NCBI GenBank assembly: GCA_964017045.1
Contig: OZ024794.1
Span: forward strand, 34,131,682 to 34,195,681
Direction: 5' to 3'
DNA: 64,000 nt
From: Omphiscola glabra
Taxonomy: Eukaryota > Mollusca > Gastropoda > Lymnaeidae
Positions 55,505 to 64,000 of this stretch are shown here, in pieces. The notes beneath the pieces are model-generated. The model was not told the DNA's origin. It did no database searches and was given only the letters and a program-made list of their open reading frames with translations. Position 1 is the stretch's first letter; every line of letters starts with the position of its first letter. The position numbers were made by a program, and so were the translations under genes.

Positions 55505-56930
55505 ATGATCATTGTCCACTTCGTGGATGAGGATATGTTGTCTGAGGACAAGCTGGCCTCAGTCACACAACCTCAAGATCCTATTATGGAGCTCCAACTG
55601 AAGCTTAAACAAATGGAGCTAGATGCTCAGAGAGAGAAAGAAGAAAAAGAACGAGAGCTTAAGCAAATGGAGCTAGAGCTAAAAAGAGAGCAAGAAGAAA
55701 AAGTTAGAGAATTACAAATAAAACTAAAAGAAATGGAAATTAAGGCCAATTTGGGAGCAATGGAAAATAGACTCACGGCTTCAGCCGTTCAGGGTTGCGA
55801 TGCAATTAAATTTGCAAAAGTAATAACGAAATTTGCAGAAAAAGAGGTTGACCAATATTTTGCACAGTTTGAAATAACTGCCCAAAATTTTAAAATTCCT
55901 GAAAACATGTGGTCTACCTTATTGCAGCCGGCTCTGACTGGCAGGGCAGCAAAAGTTTTTGTGTCCTTGAATGCGGAACAGCGTGGGGACTATAACATTG
56001 TTAAATCCTTAATACTTAAGGCTTATGAATGTGTCCACGAAGCATACCGTAAAAAGTTTAGGGAGCTGTGGAAACGGGATGGCAAAACTAATTTTGAGTT
56101 CCTCCGGGAAAAGGAACGACTCCTGGATAAGTGGCTACATGCAACAAACACCGACACAGATTTCAAAAAGTTCAAGAACCTCATTCTGATGGAAGAGTTT
56201 AAGAATAGTGTTCGTGAAGAGGTACGGACACATATTGCAGACCGTGGCGAAGATGACGCACATACGGCCAGTGTTAGCTGATGACTTCACCATCTCACAT
56301 CAACTCTCAAAGAACCCATTTGACACCAGAAAAGACAGGCAAAATAAGGCAACATCATCGACTTACAGCAAACCTCCACAAAAACCATATAAGCCCGGTA
56401 CAAAAGAAATGAGTGCAAAAGACACAAGTGCCTACTGTAAAAAGGAAGGACATACGAGGGATGAGTGTTGGAAACTCAAGAAGAAAACTGAGAAGACCAC
56501 ACATCCTGGTACACCACACAAAGTCTCCGCTTGTACGTCTCGTCATACATCTGGAAACACATTTTCAAAAGTCAAAAGTTTTGGCTCTCCAGATGTCCAT
56601 ACAAACTTCAAAGAGGTTTGTCACGACTCATCAAAGAGGTTCAATATGAACAATAAGGCTAGTTTTACCGACTCCAGCCAAGTTCCTGCTTCGACTGCGA
56701 GTTTTATGAGCTTGTCGCAAAGATCCTTTTGCTCCAAGAAGAGGTCTACCTCCAGAGGGCGTCTTACCGACTTGAGTGCGAGTTTTGACGACTCTACACA
56801 GAGTTTTACTTCCTCTACCCTAGCCGAATGTTCTCAAGACTCCAACAAGAGTTTATCTACCAAGGTCCGAAATTCCACATCAGAAAACATTGATGTCATA
56901 CAAGACTTCATGCCCTTCATATCGGAAGGA
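55505..56930 (+). pseudogene. Gag-like region: coiled coil, SCAN-like capsid, damaged zinc knuckle
   Basis: The first frame (55505-56281, 258 codons) has a Lys/Glu-rich coiled coil at about residues 25-90, then a capsid domain with the features of the SCAN-like Gag (LLQPALTGRAAKV, YRKKFRELWK, NFEFLREKERLLDKW). One missing base near 56272 ends it; the +1 frame continues with LADDFTISHQ and a Ser/Lys-rich stretch. The zinc knuckle at about 56427-56480 reads S-x2-C-x4-H-x4-C, so its first Cys is replaced by Ser. Gag forms the particle and binds RNA; this copy would not do so as it stands. The annotated end is approximate. Confidence 0.8.
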
Positions 56931-57341
56931 TTTGTATCACTGCCAGGTTATTTTTCCACTCTACGACCAATCAAAATCCTAAGGGATACAGGTGCTTCAC
57001 AGTCCTTATTACTAGAGGGTATACTTCCCTTTTCTGCATCTACTGCTACTGGAAGCAGCATCCTGTTAAGAGGCGTAGAACTATGATGTATTGATATACC
57101 TCTACATCTCATCCAACTCCAATCAGACCTAGTCTCCGGACCTGTGGTTGTAGGTGTCCGACCAACATTACCATTGGACGGCATTTCGTTGTTGCTAGGC
57201 AACGATTTAGCTGGTCGGAAGGTGATAGCCGAACCCATCGTAACTCAAGAACCCTGTCTCATTGAATCTCCAGAAGAAGATCCAGAAATATATACAGCAT
57301 GCGCTGTTACCAGGGCAATGAGTTTGAAGATTTCCAAATAA
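56931..57341 (+). pseudogene. retroviral-type aspartic protease remnant
   Basis: ILRDTGASQSLLL at about 56970-57010 holds the D-T-G-A active-site motif. The frame is stopped by a TGA at 57084-57086 and continues in the same frame through a hydrophobic GPVVVGVRP strand and LLGNDLAG (the usual L-L-G-x-D of gypsy proteases) to a TAA at 57339-57341. The protease would cut the polyprotein. Two stops inactivate it here. Confidence 0.8.
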
Positions 57342-57344
57342 GAG

Positions 57345-58680
57345 AGTTCACCAAAAAGTTATAAAATCCAATCTGAAATTGATCTGGAAACGACATTTTT
57401 TGCCCAACTAAATGAAGAATCAAAGGATCACAAAACACCAACTCGAACACAGCTTATTTAAGAGCAGAAGAATGATCCAGAAATCATTAAACTTCGAGAG
57501 AACGCTATGACCAAAGAAGAAGCTGAGCAATTCCCTGTTTGATACTTCTTGCAAGATGACATACTTATGAGTAAATGGCGACCTCCAGATGCCAAGGCTG
57601 ATGAAGAATGGAGGATTGTTCACCAGATTGTAGTTCCTGCACTTTACAGGAACGAAGTCCTCAACTTAGCCCATGATTCACCACTTTCAGGCCATTTAGG
57701 AGTGAACAAAACATATCACAAAATCACGTCACACTTCTTTTGGCCCAAAATCAAGAAAGATGTGGTGGACTACTGCAGATCATGTCATTCTTGTCAAGTG
57801 GTAGGGAAACCAAATCAGAAGATACAAGCAGCTCCTCTTCAACCCATTCCAGCGTTTGAAGAACCTTTCAGTCGCGTCTTAATAGACTGCGTTGGGCCTC
57901 TACCAAAGACAAAATCAGGTCACCAATACTTGCTGACAATCATGTGTGCATCAACAAGGTTCCCAGAAGCTATTCCTCTTCGCAATATCAAGACTCCGAA
58001 CATCGTCAAAGCCCTGACGAAGTTTTTTTACATTGTTTGGTCTTCCGAAGTCTGTACAGTCTGACCAAGGAACCAACTTCAAGGCTGGACTATTCAAAGA
58101 AGTGATGAACCAATTGGGTATAGAACACTGCTTGTCGAGTGCGTATCACCCTGAGTCGCAGGGAGAACTTGAGCGATTCCATTAGACATTAAAGAACATG
58201 ATGAGAACATACTGCCTAGAACAAGAGAAAGACTGGGATGAAGGGATCAGCAGTTCAAGAATCACTTGGATTCAGCCCCTTCGAACTGGTGTTTGGCCAT
58301 ACGGTTTTAAGCCCCCTTTTAAAAGACACGTGGATGTCATCGACACCCACTGACGGACTTTTGGACTATGTCCTAAAGTTTAAAACTAAACTTTTTAATG
58401 CCGTTAATTTGGCAAAATCCCATTTAAAGGATTCTCAATCCAAAATGAAAGTTTGGTATGACAAAAAGTCAAAATTCAGACAGTTTGCTTCAGGGGACAA
58501 AGTGCTTGTACTTTTGCCAATACCAGGACAGTCACTACAAGCTAGATATTTTGGTCCTTATGTAGTTGTCCAAACTTAATGACTTAAATTACATTGTGTT
58601 AACACCTGATCGTAAAAGAAAGAAACAGTTATGTCACATTAACATGTTAAAAGAATTTGTAGAAAGAAAATGTGATGATA
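57345..58680 (+). pseudogene. integrase remnant with HHCC finger, D-D-E core and GPY/F module
   Basis: The main open part (57549-58064) shows H-x6-H-x26-C-x2-C (AHDSPLSGH ... CRSC) and the first core Asp in VLIDCVGPLP. A frameshift in a T run near 58030 moves the second Asp (SDQGTNF, about 58072) and the Glu (GELERF, about 58171) to another frame, followed by a TAG. A later frame (58238-58579) carries the C-terminal ARYFGPYVVV motif. Upstream, stops at about 57459 and 57540 interrupt the linker. Integrase joins cDNA to the chromosome; it lies before the reverse transcriptase here. Confidence 0.85.
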
Positions 58681-58699
58681 ATTGTCCATCCTCAGAAAC

Positions 58700-59570
58700 T
58701 AATGTTAACACAATCTCAACTGTAACTTCAGTACCTAAAGAAAATGTTACTGAAATATTTGACGGTGTCCCAGAAAAAGTTGGTCATTACAAACTTAAAA
58801 ATTTAGAAATACTGTCCAATTTTGATCAGAAACTTGGACATTTGTCATCGTCGGAAAAAGATGTTGTCAAATCTGTTGTTGCAGATTTTGTTTCACTTTT
58901 CCCTGACGTGCCTAATAAAACCAACATTGCTGTACATGATGTTGACATTGGCAATGCAGTTCCGGTCAAGCAACAACCCTGTAGGGTCAATCCGGAAAAA
59001 CTTGAAATAATCCGGTCTGAAATAAAATACATGCTTGAAAATGATATCATTGAACCAAGCTCTAGTAACTGGAGTTCTCTATGTATTTTAGTCCCAAAAC
59101 CTGACAAAAGTTACAGGTTTTGCACTGATTTCAGGAAAGTGAATTCAGTTATTCCTTTCCGATTCCAAGGATATACGATCTTATAGATCGAATAGGCGAT
59201 GCCAAATATGTAGCCAAGATAGACCTACTATCAGGTTATTGGCAGGTTCCTCTATCTGACAGAGCAAAAGAAGTCTCTGCTTTTTGTACTCAAGGTGGTT
59301 TATACCAATATAAAGTAATGCCGTTTGGAATGAAAAATGCCCCAGCTACATTCCAACGTCTAGTTAATAACATTATTGCTGACCAGGAAAATTGCAGCGC
59401 CTATATTGATGATGTAATTATTTACAGTCAAGATTTTTCCTAACGTGTAAACCATTCCTATTGTAGCACTTCCACCAACCACTACTAGTAAACAGTTAAT
59501 GAGATTTTTGGGAATGGCAGGTTAGTATAGAAAATTTTGCAAAAAAATTCTCAGTTATTGCTTCTCCCCT
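58700..59570 (+). pseudogene. gypsy-type reverse transcriptase remnant
   Basis: Open to 59186 with DIIEPSSSNWSSLCILVPK and FCTDFRKVNSV, then a one-base shift near 59150-59165; the other frame continues with AKIDLLSGYWQVPL, MPFGMKNAPATFQRL and the catalytic YIDD at 59402-59413. Just after it the thumb region is missing (roughly 50-60 codons compared with the family), and the connection LMRFLGMAG is followed by a stop. The motifs are of the Ty3/gypsy type, not copia. A single deletion of this size cannot be a sequencing error. Confidence 0.85.
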
Positions 59571-59590
59571 AAGTAAAATGTTAAAGAAAA

Positions 59591-60124
59591 ATGCAAAATT
59601 TCATATGTCAGGAAGCATTCGAAAACATTAAAAGAATACTAGCTAATGCTCTTGTTCTCATTGCACCAGACTTTAACAAACAGTTTAAATTAGCTGTAGA
59701 TGCCAGTGCTGTTGGCATTGGTGCAGTTCTTTTTCAAGAAGATGACCACAGTGTAGATCATCCTGTTTGTTATTTCTCAAAGAAATTTAACGCACATCAA
59801 AAAAATTATTCCACTGTAGAAAAAGAATGTTTAGGTTTAATTCTTGCTCTACAGCAATTTGATTTTTATGTCAGTTGTTCCTTACATTCAGTACTTGTTT
59901 TTACTGATCACAATCCTTTAACATTTTTGAATAAGATGGTCTCCAAAAATCAAAGATTGTTAAGATGGAGTCTATTCTTACAAGAATACAATTTGGACAT
60001 AAAACATATCAAAGGCAAAGATAATGTGATTGCTGATACTTTGTCCAGAAATTATTTTTCACTGCATATCAATTATGTAGTTGTTGATAAGCTATTAAGA
60101 AGTTTGTTAATATTTTTAAAGTAA
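59591..60124 (+). pseudogene. RNase H domain (last pol domain)
   Basis: 177 codons open. The catalytic acidic residues are visible in LAVDASAVGIGAVLF, TVEKECLGLILAL and VFTDHNPL, with a C-terminal IKHIKGKDNVIADTLSR motif, all typical for gypsy elements. The frame ends 80 bp before the 3' LTR, and no integrase follows, which confirms the unusual order. This domain alone is unbroken. Confidence 0.85.
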
Positions 60125-60193
60125 AAAAATTATTTTCTTTTACTTGTTTAATGGAAAAGAATTCCATTTTTGAAAAATGAATTTTTTTCTTTT

Positions 60194-60204
60194 AAGAGGG
60201 GAGG
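60194..60204 (+). other. polypurine tract
   Basis: AAGAGGGGAGG directly before the TGTTATG start of the 3' LTR; this is where plus-strand priming is expected. Confidence 0.8.
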
Positions 60205-60796
60205 TGTTATGAAGGATGACGTGTTTTTATCATGCCTATCTCGCGTCCCACGTGCATGACCCCTCGTGAACTCTCGTGACCGCCTTTGAAGTGTGGCTGG
60301 AAAAACCTTATTTATTCTAGTCAGGAGAACTGTCGAAAATAATAGAAGATTCTGGATAAAACGGGAAGGCAAGACAATGCATTAGACGGTTCTAGACATT
60401 AGTAGGAAATGCCTATAAAAAGGGCTGACCGATAGAGAGAGAGAGAGAGATTTTGTTTTGATTACGAGATATGCTGTGTCATACTTTGTTGTGTGTAAGA
60501 GTTTTCTATTTCCTCATACAATTTTGTGCTCATTATATTTTTATATACAGTACCGGTACCAGCAAATCTGTAAGTTTATAATTTTAATCATATTTTCTCT
60601 TGCTGTTATTATTTAATTGAAGTTCACAAATTAAACAAAGTTATTAATTGTAATTAGCTCTGGCCTTGATTGTCGTTTTATTTGTTGTATTATTTTTTTA
60701 AATTTTGGGTATCGTTCCTTATTATGGACTGTTTCTAGAACGAGCCATAGTCTAAAATTAAGAGATTAAATTCTCCATTTATAACGGTCCGTAATA
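60205..60796 (+). repeat. 3' LTR
   Basis: 592 bp, TGTTATG to GTAATA, with TATA box TATAAAAAG at 60414-60422. It carries a 6-bp insertion (GCTGTT) and about eight substitutions relative to the two 5' LTR parts. The 5-bp duplication ATAAC follows. Confidence 0.9.
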
Positions 60797-60801
60797 ATAA
60801 C

Positions 60802-61104
60802 TAATTTTTTTTGTTTTGCTGTGTTATAAATTATTTTTTTGCTTAGTTGTACACATTTTTCTCCGGGGAAGGGGGAGGGATGTGAAGTTAACTTTCACCC
60901 CCCCCCCCCCAAGATTCCGCAAAGAAACACTAATTGCATCACTTGTAATTTGTTCTGTTATGTAAGACCAATACAATTCAAACCGACAATAGACATGTTC
61001 GGGCGTTAGGGAACTCGACCACAGACAAACAATTGAAAATCAGAAGAGGTGGGTTTTGTTTGCGTATGTGGGGGGCGAGCCAGAAGGGGATATTTTCTTC
61101 TTTT
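60802..61104. other. no recognised feature
   Basis: C run near 60898-60910. Nothing supported. Confidence 0.4.
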
Positions 61105-61658
61105 GTTGTTTGTTTGTTTGTTGCCTTGCCACGGGTGTTGTTTGTTTGTTTGTTGCCTTGCCACGGGTGTTGTTTGTTGCCTTGCCACGGGTGTTGTTTG
61201 TTTGTTGCCTTGCCACGGGTGTTGTTTGTTTGTTTGTTGCCTTGCCACGGATGTTGTTTGTTTGTTGCCTTGCCACGGGTGTTGTTTGTTTGTTTGTTGC
61301 CTTGCCACGGGTGTTGTTTGTTTGTTTGTTGCCTTGCCACGGGTGTTGTTTGTTTGTTTGTTGCCTTGCCACGGGTGTTGTTTGTTTGTTTGTTGCCTTG
61401 CCACAGGTGTTGTTTGTTTGTTTGTTGCCTTGCCACGGGTGTTGTTTGTTTGTTGCCTTTTCCACGGGTGTTGTTTGTTTGTTTGTTTGTTGCCTTGCCA
61501 CGGGTGTTGTTTGTTTGTTTGTTTGTTGCCTTGCCACGGGTGTTGTTTGTTTGTTTGTTGCCTTGCCACGGGTGTTGTTTGTTTGTTGCCTTGCCACGGG
61601 TGTTGTTTGTTTGTTTTTTTTGTTTGTTTGTTGCCTTGCCACGGGTGTTCAACCTGAA
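61105..61658. repeat. minisatellite with nested (GTTT)n
   Basis: About 18 copies of GTTGCCTTGCCACGGGTGTT followed by 2-4 GTTT units, so copies are 23, 27, 31 or 35 bp. All six frames stay open for about 200 codons because no unit variant has a stop; none is counted as a gene. Confidence 0.93.
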
Positions 61659-61978
61659 AACCAATTATAGAAAACAACAAAATTTAATCTGATGTAATGA
61701 TTTTTTTATCACTCGCCTCCCCTAGTCTGTTTGGTTCGAATCTTTAAACCTGCCCTCATCATTACCCCCCCCCCCCCCCTCGGGCCCTGAAAGAATGTGT
61801 TGTAAGAAGATCGTCAGATTGATTGTGGCAAGTTTACAATTTCGAAGAAAAATAAATAAATAAACAGCATTTTAATTAAAGTGAAAGGAACAAGATCCAT
61901 GAATACAGACAGTTCACTTTTGCCGTCAGGAGAGAGAGTTAGAGAGAGAGAGAGAGAGAGAGAGAAGGAGAAAACAAT
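61659..61978. other. no gene; C run and (GA)n
   Basis: C run near 61766-61779 and (GA)n at about 61926-61966. Confidence 0.5.
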
Positions 61979-62181
61979 TCAATTTATTTGATGTCGATTC
62001 CAAATTGTCCCCCAAGGTTTTCCGGAGTTTATCCACGGATACTTGATGTTTTCCTGTGTCAACGTGGTGACATTCTTAGATGGAGGGCGCACGTTATTCA
62101 ATAGTGGTTTTTTTGAGTTATGTAACGGCTTGTTGACGTTGAAGTGTGGACCGTGGTTCGGTGGGAGGTCTACGGGAGCTG
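61979..62181 (-). CDS. possible terminal exon of an unrecognised gene
   Basis: On the minus strand an acceptor (GAACTTATTTTCCAG, with a second CAG directly after) is followed by about 67 open codons of mixed composition, ending in a TGA at 61979-61981. AATAAA overlaps the last codons and the stop and could be the poly(A) signal. The peptide has an NVTTLTQENIKYPWINSGK segment with an N-glycosylation site; I do not recognise a family. The longer 102-codon frame that includes a Leu/Val-rich start reads through a low-complexity AACAACAAC stretch and is less likely. It could be chance. Confidence 0.35.
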
Positions 62182-62399
62182 CTGGAAAATAAGTTCGATA
62201 GGTATACACAACAACAAAACAAAACAACAACAACAAAAGTTGGGAAGAACATATTTTACTGGAATTAAGTTTAGAAACATGCATCATGAATTAGGAACGC
62301 CCAGGAAGTGAATAAAGTAACAGGTGTACAAAGTCAAACTTCTCTGTTTAAACAAAAATTTGGAGGTGACTCTTTGAGTATTCTTATTTTAACTTGGGA

Positions 62400-62580
62400 A
62401 TTTATCGCGTTATAATGTTGTGTGAATGTATCGTGTTGTAATGTTTTGTGAATTTATCGCGTTATAATGTTGTGTGAATGTATCGTGTTGTAATGTTTTG
62501 TGAATTTATCATGTTGTAATGTTTTGTGAATTTATCGTGTTGTAATGTTTTGTGAATTTATCATGTCTTAATGTGTGAAA
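62400..62580. repeat. 26-bp tandem repeat
   Basis: Seven copies of CGTGTTGTAATGTTTTGTGA plus ATTTAT, alternating with a CGCGTTATAATGTTGTGTGA version at the left side. Confidence 0.88.
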
Positions 62581-62714
62581 AAGTATTACCAATTGTTAAT
62601 TTTTTATTAATATGTACCAAAGCTGGTCATTTAAAACAAAATTAAAACCAAATAGGTCTAGAAACATGGCTGTCCAAAAATGAATAATGGTTAGTGTTAA
62701 CGCGGAAAACTCTT

Positions 62715-63557
62715 CTGTATTTGATGTCTTCTGTCTGTTATGTCTTCTGTCTGTGATGTCTTCTGTCTGTGATGTCTTCTGTCTGTGAGGTGTTCTGTCT
62801 GTGATGTCTTCTGTATTTGATGTCTTCTGTCTGTGATGTCTTCTGTCTGTGATGTCTTCTGTCTGTGATGTCTTCTGTCTGTGATGTCTTCTGTCTGTGA
62901 TGTCTTCTGTCTGTGATGTCTTCTGTCTGTGATGTCTTCTGTCTGTGATGTCTTCTGTATTTGATGTCTTCTGTCTGTGATGTCTTCTGTCTGTGATATC
63001 TTATGTCTGTGAGGTGTTCTGTCTGTGATGTGTTCTGTCTGTGATGTCTTCTGTCTGTGATATGTTCTGTCTGTGATGTCTTCTGTCTGTGATGTGTTCT
63101 GTCTGTGAGGTGTTTTGTCTGTGAGGTGTTCTGTCTGTGATGTCTTCTGTCTGTGATGTGCTCTGTCTGTGAGGTGTTCTGTCTGTGATGTGTTCTGTCT
63201 GTGTATAGTTCTGTCTGTGATGTGTTCTGTCTGTGAGGTGTTCTGTCTGTGATGTGTTCTGTCTGTGTATAGTTCTGTCTTTGATGTGTTCTGTCTGTGA
63301 GGTGTTCTGTCTGTGATGTCTTATGTCTGTGATGTGTTCTGTCTGTGATGTGTTCTGTCTGTGATGTGTTCTGTCTGTGAGGTGTTCTGTCTGTGATGTG
63401 TTCTGTCTGTGTATAGTTCTGTCTTTGATGTGTTCTGTCTGTGATATCTTCTGTCTTTGATGTGTTCTGTCTGTGATATCTTCTGTCTGTGATGTCTTCT
63501 GCCTGTGATGTCTTCTGTCTGTCATGTCATCTGTCTATGATGTCTTCTGTCGTGGAG
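62715..63557. repeat. 16-bp minisatellite, about 52 copies
   Basis: Unit GTCTTCTGTCTGTGAT. The left half is mostly GTCTTCTG; the right half mixes GTGTTCTG, GAGGTGTT and a GTATAGTTCTGTCTTTG variant that recurs in blocks (about 63205, 63265, 63410). The 174-codon minus frame of Thr/Asp/Arg/His/Gln repeats is an artefact. Confidence 0.93.
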
Positions 63558-64000
63558 GCTTTTTTAATATTAAAAAATACTGTGGATTTAGTTTGGATGA
63601 ATTATGTATTTTCTCACTTTTAAAATCTTATTTATACCTGATTATCAGATATCCTATATCCTTGGTTATATAAATCATGGGTTAATCATTTTGTAGTCTT
63701 TACTGTGCTGTTTACAACTCATGGCTAGCCAGGAAAAGTGTTTTTAAAAAAAAGGACTGGTTGAAAAAAAAGATTGGAAAGTCACTTTATATTTATCGAC
63801 ACCCCCGCCCCTAACCTTCGGGTTTGATTACAGAGTTGCCTTTTCTTAGAAACAAATAACTGCCTTGCGGCCCCTTGTTCATAAGAGTTGCCCAAATCTG
63901 ATCTAAACTTCAGGTTTTTTCCCCTTTTTTGAATGGGTTTTTTTGGGGGGGGGGGGGGGGGGGGGGAGGGGGGGGGGTTAAACTGTTTTAACAAAACAAA
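63558..64000. other. no gene; long G run
   Basis: AT-rich, ending with a G run of about 35 interrupted by one A near 63937-63977. Confidence 0.5.

Larger units (their letters stand above)
52430..60796 (+). mobile_element. Gmr1-like Ty3/gypsy-type LTR retrotransposon, defective, with nested LINE
   Basis: LTRs start TGTTATGAAGG and end CGTAATA. A 5-bp duplication ATAAC lies at 52425-52429 and 60797-60801, so the whole 8.4 kb is one insertion plus a later nested LINE. Order on the plus strand: 5' LTR (split), primer-binding site, Gag with SCAN-like capsid, zinc knuckle, protease, integrase with GPY/F module, reverse transcriptase, RNase H, polypurine tract, 3' LTR. In Ty3/gypsy elements integrase normally comes last; integrase ahead of a gypsy-type reverse transcriptase, with a SCAN-like Gag, is the arrangement described for the Gmr1-like clade. 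Stops, frameshifts and a deletion break every part of pol, so the copy cannot be autonomous. Confidence 0.88.

Noticed and set aside
61006..61692. Several frames of about 200 codons on both strands, some Cys-rich
   Set aside because: All are from one array whose unit has no stop in any frame; Cys-rich look is due to TGTTTGTTTG.
63001..63525. 174-codon His/Arg/Gln-rich minus frame
   Set aside because: It is a translation of the 16-bp array.
1935..63557. Tandem arrays considered as CRISPR arrays
   Set aside because: The units are contiguous or have no unique spacers, and the sequence is eukaryotic.

Overview
This looks like nuclear DNA of an animal, most likely a mollusc and probably a gastropod snail; the species cannot be named from sequence alone. 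The reasons are AT-rich DNA, spliced coding exons with GT-AG borders, a rhodopsin-family receptor gene, many hAT-type terminal-inverted-repeat elements (three match the SPIN family, which has been reported from a pond snail), LINE and SINE debris and an LTR retrotransposon. There is no bacterial-style gene organisation.

Only one host gene is well supported. It is a class A GPCR on the minus strand in at least three exons (14895-15446, 9238-9342, 7285-8343), joined by phase-0 introns with consensus splice sites. A further GC-rich exon on the same strand (20591-20734) may belong to its 5' part. A possible terminal exon of an unrecognised gene lies at 61979-62181 (minus).

The rest is mobile and repetitive DNA. 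Tandem repeats (units of 12-137 bp, more than 30 arrays) fill by my hand tally about 15-16 kb, roughly a quarter of the window. The largest are a 44-bp/24-bp array at 47535-50312, a 27-bp array at 21556-23158, a 16-bp array at 62715-63557 and a nearly uniform 15-bp array at 31067-31703. Most long open frames here are artefacts of arrays whose unit lacks stops. Small DNA transposons with target-site duplications are frequent: a hAT relic with transposase remains (535-1581), three SPIN-like copies, further hAT-like MITEs, a palindromic MITE family with 9-bp duplications (three copies) and a foldback element with a 10-bp duplication. In two copies of one hAT-like MITE family, sequence at one end has expanded into a minisatellite.

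From 52430 to 60796 lies a complete but decayed LTR retrotransposon on the plus strand with a 5-bp duplication, a SCAN-like Gag, protease, integrase, then reverse transcriptase and RNase H. Integrase before a gypsy-type reverse transcriptase is the order of the Gmr1-like clade. Its 5' LTR is split by a 5'-truncated LINE on the minus strand. The LTRs are nearly identical although the coding region carries many lesions.

I found no tRNA or rRNA gene, no CRISPR array and no new multi-gene system. The most notable items are the MITE-to-minisatellite conversion, the Gmr1-like element, the palindromic MITE family and the GPCR with missing activation motifs.
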